This document shows, one piece after another, positions 12,701 to 24,200 of a DNA stretch of 60,000 nt (the stretch's first letter is position 1; each line of letters opens with the position of its first letter). The notes beneath the pieces were generated by a model. The model had not been told where the DNA came from and did not search any database. It worked only from the letters and a program-made list of their open reading frames with translations. The position numbers were made by a program, and so were the translations under genes. Origin of the DNA: Branchiostoma floridae (lineage: Eukaryota; Chordata; Leptocardii; Amphioxiformes; Branchiostomatidae); NCBI RefSeq assembly GCF_000003815.2, contig NC_049994.1:7939898-7999897 (forward strand). The letters run 5' to 3'.

Positions 12701-15700
12701 GATGTACCGGCACAAAATCTTTTTTTTTTCAGACCAGTCCAGAAAAATTGGACCTTAAAAAAATCAGTGTACCTGATGTTGGACTGATATACAACTGTCT
12801 GCATTGATAAAGCTGCCACCCTATATCTACTTGGTTTTTGACAGAAAATCAGAAGCAAAAACAATATGCTTTTCGAACTTAGGGGAAAAAATAGTATATG
12901 TGTAATATTTAAAGAGTCATAAACAAATTTGCCCTCTCACCATTACATAAGATCTTATATAAGATGCTACAAACATTTTCTACTTCATTGTCCTCCCGAT
13001 AATGATCTACAAACTCAGTCACACAGGTGTTCCTACATTTGTATTGTTTGGTGTCTATAATGCAGGTGCTTGTAAATGATATTTTGTATATTGATCTATA
13101 TGTCCACCCTGTTTCTAATATTGCACTTCTGTCAAAACAGATTATAGCACCTCACTACCTAACTACCCTACATTGATAATAATATATGTCAGAAAACCAA
13201 GGAAAGAAATTGGTGTGCATAAAGACAAATCAAAAACGTTCTTTCATTGTTTCTTTCCTTGTTTTTCTGACATTCTAAGTTCACATTATCAAAAGCAGAT
13301 GGCAGGGATGAAAATGACTGTATCAACTCCATAAAACTGAGTGACCAACCTGATCTTAGGCTTTTTTTTCATTATTTTATTTTCCAGCATATTTCTAATA
13401 ATTCTAAGAAAAAAATCTGTGAACCAACAAATCGAAATTGGTGCAATATTATGTTAGAAAAAGTTATGTGAAAAAGTCCCAATCCTTCTGATCGACAAAA
13501 CAAGTAGTACATAGGGAACTGTCTAATTTTTGATAATGGAATAAAACCCTTTATAAATTCTTTGCATATCAGAGACAGTAGCAAATGTCAAAGAACATGA
13601 CTTGGAGCTTTTATCATAGCTGCTCCAAAGGCACTTACTCTCCTGTTATCTGACTCACTTCATTATGGGTTATCACTGTTGTAAATCTACTTCCAACATG
13701 GTTGGGTGTCAAGTCATGACCATATATGGTACTGACAGTTGATGTGGGTGACGTAAAAGAAAAAAAAAATGATAAAGTTAGTCTCATAAGCTTCTTTGAG
13801 GCCACAAAGGCAGTGGGTTGAGCTTAAGTCACTGTATTGGAAGGTAGGAGCACAAACCTATCCTGTTACATACATTTTACCTCCCCAACTGAAGTCAGGT
13901 ACCAATTTTACACCTGGGTGGAGTGAGGAAAGTCCTGTAAAATGCCTATAGCAAATACAGAAAATCTGGCCAGAAATTCCAGGAATTGAACCCAAGACCT
14001 CTCAATCTTATGCCACTTGGCCATCTGAAGCCATTATAGTAGAAAGTGTTTCCTTTTCCTGGCTTCCTGTTGTTGCTGCCTTTTGACAGAATATTTAAAA
14101 GTTCAGCACCAAGGACATGTCAATACATTTTCCTGTAGACTGTTTCCATTCATTATAAATTAATTATACTTTCCATTCATATGAGTCTCTACTACAGCCC
14201 TTTTTATTTCTTTTGCTTCTGTCTGTTTACTTTTGTTGACTCTATGGTTTATCAGGCTAGAATATACTGTAAATTCCTTTTTTTTTACTCAATTTCCTGG
14301 CGGAAAGGAGGTTTTCCCTGTTTTTCTAAGATTACGTTTGAAACAATTCCATGGCAATACATAGGAAATACCAGATATGAGATTAGAATTGTAAAAAATA
14401 ACCACTGTGAACATTTGAAGATTAACAGTCAGGGCTTGAAATACTACCTGCATATGCAGGTTAGTGCAGGTAAAATTGGAGCTGTGCAGGTATTTCTGGT
14501 GTCTACCTGCATCTAACCTGCACTGGTCCATGTACTGGGTTTCATACATAAATGTCATATGATATAAGTGTATGTGGATTGTTATTAGCTGCATTGACTG
14601 TTAACACCTATAAAATAAAAATAGCAATGGTTCCTGAAAAATTTTAGTATGGTCAAAACTTAAATTCAGAGTGGTGCAGGTAAAATTTGTCTGGTGCAGG
14701 TAATTTTCAATGTTACCTGCACCAGTGGAGGTATGCAGAAAAAAGTATTTCGAGCCCTGACAGTACACAATCTTTCCTTCAGATGATGTCTGCAAATCAA
14801 CTTAAAATTGACTTACCTCTGAGTAATTCCTTGCACTGGTCACAAAACGTGGGCTTCTTGTAGGTGTATTCCTGAAACTGATGCGCCCGTCCAATGTTAT
14901 CGATGTTGAACTGTTGTCTGGAGGAGTGACGCGGTAGCGGGGAGTGTGGCGGTCCCTGGTGATCGTAACTCCTGGGGTTATCCCCGCCGCGGTAATGGTG
15001 ATCCCTCCTGGGGTGGTCGATCTGATCGTGGCTACTCAGCTGCTGGTGGCTGCTGTACTGTCGTTGATGCGATCTCGGGGAATGCGGGGCGCGGTTTTGC
15101 ATCTGCGGAGAGTGCCCCATGTCCCTGTCCCTGTCGCGTTCCCTACTGTTTCCGTGTGCATAGTCTTGCTGGTCGCGGTGGGAGTATTCCGGGGGCTCGC
15201 GTGGTTCTCGCGAGCCGCGGGAGGGATGGTCGCGGTCGTGGTGGGACCTCCTCTTGCGCCTGTGGTTGTAGTGGTCGTCCTCTGGGTTGGGTCCACCAAA
15301 GATCGGGGAAAACAGTTTCATCTGATGGAAACGGAAAGGAAATATCGGATATTACAAACTGGGTAGGACATTGACCTTAAGCTATCTATTTGGGAGAAAA
15401 TCTAAATTGGTTATTGGATAAGACAGCAGGGGGAAGGTCAAAGATGCAGCTTATCAGGATTGTACAATGTGCTTATTTCATACAGCAATAAATGTATAAT
15501 TCTCTATATGGCACTTTTCACTGATAGTGGCTGATGCTTTTTGCTTCCAAATTATTTCAGTACAATGATGAAAAATGTATATCATTCCTCTAATCTTGTT
15601 ATGTCCAGTTTTTAACTTTTCTTTGCCGCCTAACCCCAAAACCCAAACAGCTACATGTCCCTTTACAAGCTGAAACCTCTATGTATGTAGGATTTCTTTG

Positions 15701-18700
15701 CATTTTCAATGCTGAAATCACAAATTATTTATCTATCCTCTAGCCCTAAATAGTTCTTTGCCAGTACTTAGCAGCTTTTTGAGTACCACTTATCTGACTC
15801 GCAAGTGTATTACGTCCTCAGACACTTCAGCTAATGTAGTGTGTAATGTATTACAGACTTTGCACCAGCCTTCACCACCTTTGCCCTACATAGCAATTGC
15901 TGAGCAATGGTACAGAATCCAAAATTGGATCTATATGACCCATAATTTCATAACTGGAAAATAATGTAAAAGTATGGTTTCAAATAGGTAACAAATTGTA
16001 TCAAAAAATTATCCTTATTTCAATACATTTCTTCAGGTGGTCTGTAAAATCTTCCATTGCTCAGTGGTAGCAGCTTTTAGTGGAAAGTGGGAGTTAACTG
16101 TGTAAGGGATAGTCTCAGATATTCAATTGTTGCTTCAAAAGGAACCTATTTTGGTATTATCAAAGAAGGTAACACTTTGATAGTTCCAAAGATTGACAAT
16201 AATTCTGCAATTGAATACATCAAAAGACAAAAAATGTCTAAACGGTCACTGCAAAAACAAAACTACCGTTAACATTTCCGCATTTCCAGTAAAATTTGAA
16301 TGTAGCAACAACTAAAAGCTAAATTTTCCCTATAGAAAAACATCCAAATTTTGAGACCATCCCCAGCTCTTGGACATGCATGCCCCATGAGGGTGATAAT
16401 GTCCCAGCTGAACCCAGTTCTATTTGAGTGAAGATGACCTTCTGACCTGAGCCCTACACACAGACAGCTGTGCCTCTGCCATCCTGATGTCACTCTTCTT
16501 CTTAGTGATGTCTTCCTGGGTCTCCCTGGCTTTACTGTATAACTGCATCTCTGTATGACTGGGAAATACAATCATTTAATCATAAGTAGGGCAAAATTCA
16601 GTGACAAGCACAGCAAATTCATTCATTTTTGCAGTGCCTTACGTCACCAATAGGGTTGTGTGACAATAACTACTGCATTGCAAATTGGTTGGCCCATAAT
16701 CCAGAGGTCCTGGGTTCTAATCCATTGGTATGCCATTTGATTTTGTGCACTTTTTAAATCTTAATAATCTTCTTTGACTTTTCCATCTTTCTTTTTTTTT
16801 TAATCCATGGTATATGTTTTCTCATTTTGCAGCTGTTTTTTTTATGATTTACAGTATGATAAAAAAATCTGGAAATGGACTAAAAAAGATGCACACATGG
16901 ATAGCAATCATTATAATAATGGAGTCAATATGACCTTATAAAGTCTTACCTTCTATACAGGGACTCTAAAGAAGCTATTGCATCATCTGTGTGTTGTACA
17001 AGGATCTCTAAATCTTCAATCTATGGTGACGAAAAACATACATTTCTTGTTACAAGTACTGGTTGCATCATCAATGACAACAAGTCAGTAAATTCTCCAA
17101 AAATTAGCTTGCTCCCACACTCAATCAGTGAAATAAATCTCATATTCAGTCATATCTTGAGGAATAACTGCTGCAAATTTAAAAGTGCAGACAAGCCTAA
17201 ACAGAAAGAGGGAGAAAGTTCTATTGTGAAGACAAGTCCAAGTTTCTTACTTCTTTCTTGAGCATGTCATACTTCCTCCACAAGGCAGGCTCTGTCGCAT
17301 CACTTAGCACCAATGCATTTTGTAGGAAGTCCTGAAACAGTAGATAAAAGGATACAATGTAGAAGTTCCAACTGCATACCAGAATGCATATATATTTACT
17401 GTTCAGCAGTGCCCCCTAACAATCTATTTTGGCATTACAGGATGGTGTGCGGTGATAATTTATATAAGGAATGTTCTTGTAAATGTCATGAATATCCTAG
17501 CATTTTGATCCTCTTGCCAACCATTGGACTACACAATGATAAAAAACAACAAATAAACCCAGCAGAAGAGGAGATATCTTGTGTTTATTCTCTCTTTTTA
17601 TCCTTGTCAGAGGGTTCCTAATATTTGCTTTAAAGGACAAATATCTGATCGTTTTCCTTATTTCCAAAATCTCTCTTCTGACTTCTGCAGCTGGTAATCA
17701 ATCGCTCCAGGAGGAGGAATGGACTGTATTTAGCTGAGAGCAGGCTGGCAGGTCCTTGTGTTTCTGTGAGTGGAGTAGTTGGGTATCAGCTGTGATTCCA
17801 TTGGGTTTGGTATGTGTATCCTTCAGTCATACATTGGAAACCTAAGGGAAAAGTGTTTCAGGATGCATCTACTGTTCAACAGAGCTTCATGAGGAAACAA
17901 ATAACATTATGTGTTATAATCCCAGACCAAGGATCTTCCAAACTCACCGCTCTGGCCTCTGGCTCAGGTTTAGTGTATCTATGGATTGGCCTCTGGGGTT
18001 GGTCAGGAGCAAAGTTTGCTGTAAGCTCTTTGATGTCTGTTTTGTTGGGTAATGTCCTACAGGCTTGTACCAACATGTCCATTCTGTTACTCTTTTCTAA
18101 AGCCTGGAAAAAAAGAGGAAGTGCATGATATAAAAAGGTAATACATAATACTGGCCATTACTCACTACTCAGCAGCGCCCCTAGCAGTCTATTGTGGTAT
18201 TGCAGGACGGTGGAAGGTCTACAGGTTTAATAAAAATTCTCCCACCTATTAGAAGAAAGTGATAATGCTACATTCAATCTCCATGAAGATTAAACCATGA
18301 TGTAACTTGTGTCTTAACAGTATACGTTGTATCGTATTTGTGTGATGTACTTTTTGACAGTCTTTGATATTGACACCTCTGAGAATGGAGGTATTGTTTT
18401 CAGTGTGCCAGTTCGTTTGCTTTTATGTTAGTCTGTTTGCTTGTCTGTGTGATTCCACAATAAGTCATATGGCTATCACTATTGACTGAATAGTAACAGG
18501 AAGAGTGTAGTTCAGAGTTGCCACAATGAGTACTTTAGCAACCTTGTGGTGCCTGCACTGACAGACATTCAGTGCAGGCATTGTTTCTGAGTTGATAAAA
18601 GTCTCTGTTTACCTTGGTTTGTGCAGTTTTGGCATATCTTCCAAGGAACATAGAAAGTGCAGTCAACATCTCTAAATGAAGGTCTTCAAGGTCCTGGAAA

Positions 18701-21212
18701 AACAAATTGATTATTTTAAGACATTTTTCATTCACAGTTATGAGTGTGGTACTGACAGTGAAACTGGTTCAAACAATAACTTAAAGATTCTTCAGAATTT
18801 ACCCGGCTACCCTTCACAATTAATATATTACTGTATGCAGTACATTGTATTTACTGATAGATATTTATTCCAATTTTTTATCCATTTATTGGCTTGGCTG
18901 TTCTGTATGCACAGCTAAGGGCTGCCATATATCCTCGGGCTATTACAAAGGGCTACCTTTGGTGACTTTTTACAAATGGAATTTGCCATAGCATGATCAC
19001 AATAACATTCAATTTAACACACAAGACAAAAATTCATTAAGACGAGACAACTGAATATTGCATGATTACACAGCTTTAATGTGATGCTACTTTACCTTTA
19101 TCCGTGGGGTATCCTATATTTGTTGTCTTTAGAAACAAAGAACTTAGCGATATCAAGTTGACGAATGTTGGTTTCAAATTGCAATATTTTAAAAATAATG
19201 CAATTTGAAAACACCTTCTGTGACTTGGTATCCCTAAATATTCTGTTTCTAAAAATGACAGATGTAGGTTACCCCACGAACAAAGGTGAAAAACGGTTAC
19301 TCACATCCACCATTTCTGGAAGAGCTCTAGTGTAGAAAGCTTGGTTGAAAGTGTTGACTGCTGTCAGCTGTAGTAGATAGGCATTGTGGAGATTGTGGCA
19401 CACGGAGAGGTAGTGGCTCTGAGGAAACATGAAGAAAAATATTGAACGTTACCATTACAAATATAAAGTATATTCCAACTGTCTTCAATATATTTCTATA
19501 AGGATCATGATGTGGTCAGGCTAGGTGTGGCCAACCAGCCATTCAACACTGATGTGTACTGTATGACTGTGTGTATCTATCCCTAGCAAGACTGGGAGCA
19601 ACTACATTATGGAGAGTACAAGGCTGAGTGATATGCAGATTGTACTATGCAATGCTGTACATAACTAATAGAGGGCGCTTTTGCAACCATGACATCACAT
19701 CCTTCCCCAGTGATTTTATGAATGGATGTCACGCCCTCTCATTAACTTTAGATACTAGTGCATCACATTTGTCTGTAAACATAGTAGAATTAAGAACTAA
19801 TGTCTGCCTGGAGACAACTAATTGATACCTATATTACTGATAACATTTTCATTACATCATACTTGCAGACAATAATTTAATCAGTCAATCTACTTACTGA
19901 AAAACAAAATTACAGTATTTTAGACTGTTTTTTTGGACTGTCAATTGTGAAGTTTACGCTATAGAACAATCAAGATGGACATGTTTACTTACTCTGTGGG
20001 ATTCTCTGGAGTCATGTTTGGCTTTTAACCAGGCTTCTGTATATTCTTTGTGTACCTAAAGAGAGAGAAATAATCAAGACTTAATGATCAAACATTTAAA
20101 AATATTTCATAACATTCCAGCCTTGATATGTTAACTATTAGTCAATTCTATTAGGCCTAGGAAAAAAAATGTTGTGTTTCCTGTTTCAGTCCTGAAAAAA
20201 TTAGGGTCGGTAGGTAGGGATTATCTTTTTTTTTCTTGTATTTTTTTTTAGGCTGGCCAAAATTCTAGTGATACATATTTACAATACAGTTGAACAAAGT
20301 AAACTGAAAGGTATGATGACACTTGTCTTTCAATGTCAACCAAATTTTGTGCATGATAGATACATTTATCCTTCATTAGATGGGACAAGCAGTGTTTTAC
20401 TTCAATAGGAAGCAGGCTAAATAAAAATTCTAACTGGAAGCTTTGTGACTCCACTGCCCACCCAAAAAAAAAGTCTAGGGTCGGCAGGTTTTTTTAGAGT
20501 AGGTAGGGAAACAGGAAACACAACATTTTTTTTCCTAGGCCTTAGTACATGGTGTGTATTTCTCCTTCTCATTGGCCAATGTTATCATTCATCACTTGAA
20601 ATAATGTATCTCTCCTTCTGATTGGTTTGGGTTGCTTACTGTAACAACTGACCATTTAATCCATGTAGCACTTCTATGACCTTATGGCGTCATAACTGTT
20701 ACAGTTACTGTTTTTTCGTGACGCCTCACGGACGAGCCTAACTGGTATAGAATTATGAGTAGCTTGACAAAAGGCAAATTGCTGGGTGGGAAACATCCTG
20801 CTTTTTATAAAAAATATGACCTTTCTGGATTTCGTTACGCACTACTATAAGCATGTTTATTCTGAATTTGAAAAGCAAAAAAAATGAATTGTGTGGCCAA
20901 AGCCATACATGGCCTTACCCTTTGCAATTCTGCTTCAGCCTTTTCTATATGTGTTTCGTAGGCATCCCGAAATCTGTGCATTTTCCGGGTCTGTCCCCTG
21001 TTGGACTCCGCCAACTGCCCCAGGGGTTGACTAACATTCTGCACCAATGAAGTGGCTAGTTCCTGCGACACCTGAAAACAACATGAACAATTATCTTATG
21101 TTAGATCAATTAATTTGATTAAAGAGATGAAAAATATCACTTGGTAAAAAGAATATATATATGTATGTATGTATGTATGTGTGTATGTGTGTATGTGTGT
21201 ATGTGTGTATGT

Positions 21213-21270
<58 letters not shown>

Positions 21271-24200
21271 ATACACATTTTACACATTTATATATATAAA
21301 TGTAAGTTACACGTGCACAGACCTGGAATTTTAGTGATTTACTACCATCAAGGAAGACTATTGCTTTTGAACTGAAGATACAAGAGTTTTTACAACTACA
21401 CAAAATTTTATAGTTTTGTAAAAATACCTGTGCATCAGATTCTACTTCTTCCAACAGGACATCCCAGCATTCAAATAAACTGTCTGGATACTCATGCCTG
21501 GAACATATAGGAGAAAATAGAGCTGTGTCAGCATACCCCTAGTCAGTGATCAAAACTATCATGGAATAGTACATGATTGTCTCCACCTGTAAGTTTCTTA
21601 CTCATTCCACTCATTGTTTTGGAGCATGCTATTTTTAAACGTGTCATGATAAGCTTAGGAAAAAAATTAAATCAGTTTCATGTCATAAAGGTCGGATTTT
21701 TTTAATGGATTTTTTGTTTCAACAAGCACATTTCCATCCTGGGACAGTGGGACGGGTCCTAGGACAGCCCTGGAACTGTAGGACTTGAAATCACTGATAA
21801 AGTGATGACTTTTAACAGCAATTCAACTTGTGGCGTCTACTTAATAGCAAAACATATTTTCCTGCTCAACATCCTTGTATCCATTTCTACATGATTTTAT
21901 ACATTAAATATTATCCTAACATATTTCTGAAGCATACTGAAAATTTGATAAAAGAAAGAATCTGATGTTTCTAAATTTTTTTTCCATTTCGGACCCAAAA
22001 TAAATAATGTTCAAAATAAATAATTTTCAGTTTGTGTGGTCGTGTGGTGCACCCACAAAGTGTCTGGCTCATAAACTAGAGGTTCTGATTTTGAATCCTT
22101 CTCGGTGTGAGCAGCTCAAAACATAGTAGACAGTATGGCAGTACTTGGGTCAATTACTGTTGTATTAAGGTCAACTGACTTAGAGCAAAAAATGAAAGCT
22201 TCTCCAGACCCTTGCAATATAGCCCCACCCATTGAAACTCCTTGCAATCCGTCAATGAAGCTTAGACAGCCAGGTAATATGCCAAAAAGCAGTTACTCAA
22301 GCAACTGGATATGATTTTGGAAATGGTCAGACATTTAATATGGTATCCACTATCTTTTGTCAGTGACAGTATGCTTTTTGGCATTCCTTGCAATTCAACT
22401 CCTAGCTGCAAAAGAGAAAGTAGTTGGACCACCCAAAAATAACACATGAAAATTATAATCATTATCATTCACTATCTATCCTTTCTGGTGAAGCTATATT
22501 CAGAGTAATTCTACAAAGCTTTCTCTTTTTATGTATAAAGCATAGCAAAACTGAATAAGACATGTATGTACAAGGACATGATAAACATAAAAATGCATGT
22601 ACACAAATCAGTAAGAATATGAGAAATGTATCCTATCCAAAAGCAAATTACGTCATCTGTTTGAAGGATCCATGAAAATGAAAATAACCTTGAGAAAGCG
22701 CTGGAACGTCTGTGTGACGCCATGTTCCATGTACAATTTATGACCAGCCATTACAGACTGCATAGAGCATGCCAAGATTGATAGTTTTGCATTTTACCTC
22801 TAGAAATTGAGGTCAGTAATACCTCTCTGTTAGACAATACTTAATTTACAGGTTTCTGACCAAATCAAACAGACATATATCATATCACAGGGATAGAAAT
22901 TGTTTGCTACATTCCTTATGCTAGACCTCTTATTGTCCTTGTTTGATTCTCCGACATTTTAAGAAAATGAAATTATACAAAGAGGACATCATGAAAACAG
23001 AAAGCTGGGAGGAAAACTAGCATCTGATTCGGTTCACCCTCTGAAACTGTATGTACCAAGGAACAGACTTAGACTCAGTTTTCATGGAATGTCCCAATGT
23101 AGCATATTTCTTTAAAACTGAGAACAAAAAATTAAGATTGTGTTACCTAAATTATGAAATTCCACATAAGGTTGGTTGTGACAATTTAGACGAAAATTAT
23201 GCAAAAAGGAGAGTCCATGCTCAGTACTGGGTTATCAAAATCTATCTTTAAGTTATTATCATTTTTGTTAAAAAGTAATCCACATCATGCAAAAAGTAGC
23301 ATACAGTGTTTGATTTTCAATTGACCTGATCATGAATATAGAATAAGGACAGATTATCCAATACCACTATATACATGGACTATGTTAAAAGGACCTATAA
23401 TTTGGATACTTTTAGATTAATAAAAATACACAATGTTGTACCATACGAAAAGCGTAACAAACTATTTTTAATGCTGTCATTGACATAAAACATGACAGCA
23501 TCAAATATTAAATACATTTTCCTGCCACATTGATGTTACAGAAATAGATTTTGTGAATTTATATACATTGATGAATAAAAACTGGAGGGTACCAAATTCT
23601 ACCGGAAGGTATCATTATCCTAAATGATACAATATCAAAATCAATAGTCGTGACTGACCATCAAAGCTATAAAATCTAGAAAGGGACATTAACATTATAC
23701 CATTCGAGCACTAAAAGGGATATGAGTAGGGAAAGTTAACTTGAAGTTAAACTTGCACAGTCAAGTTGTACTGTAAATGCATTAATCTTTGCAGTAATCT
23801 TATGTTGGGGATTTTGGCTTTCTTCTATCTTCTGCCTGCCTACTACCTTGTCTAATATGAGTGCTCCATGCAGATATTAAACACTGTATGTGTCAGGGCC
23901 AACTGGTCTCTTTGTCTGTAGTACCCTTGCAATGCTGAGTTGCCATTTCAGCAGCAGATTGTGGCTATAGCATGATTGTTAACTTAAAACCACCGCAAAC
24001 ACTCCTTTTCCTCCTTGCTGTAAATCAAGATCAACTGTTAAACAAAAATAAATGCAGTTACTACTGTAGCTTTGGTTTGTTGCTGATTCAACACTTTTAA
24101 GGGTCTAGTTACATTCATCTTATAATGACAATAACTTCAAATTTGTGTGACGTCATATGGACAAAATCACTGTGCAGCAACCAAGACCATTTCATGTCGA

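Larger units (their letters stand above)
11197..14816. other. Intron 12 (splits the C1 domain)
   Basis: 3.6 kb interrupting the C1 coding sequence. It holds a degraded GGTACC-type repeat at 12680-12800, a short perfect-stem hairpin at 13187-13273, a tRNA-derived SINE at 13800-14045 and a CAGGGCT-type MITE at 14430-14759. The rest is unassigned. Confidence 0.5.

Noticed and set aside
14944-15374. Two overlapping open frames of about 140 codons on the plus strand and one in another minus frame
   Set aside because: They are antisense or frame-shifted shadows of the GC-rich exon 12. The minus frame ending at 14817 leads into a complete C1 motif and has matching splice sites.
21096-21454. Open frames rich in Thr-His or Cys-Val repeats
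   Set aside because: Translation of the TG/CA microsatellite; the real exon 3 uses only 21428-21497 of this stretch.
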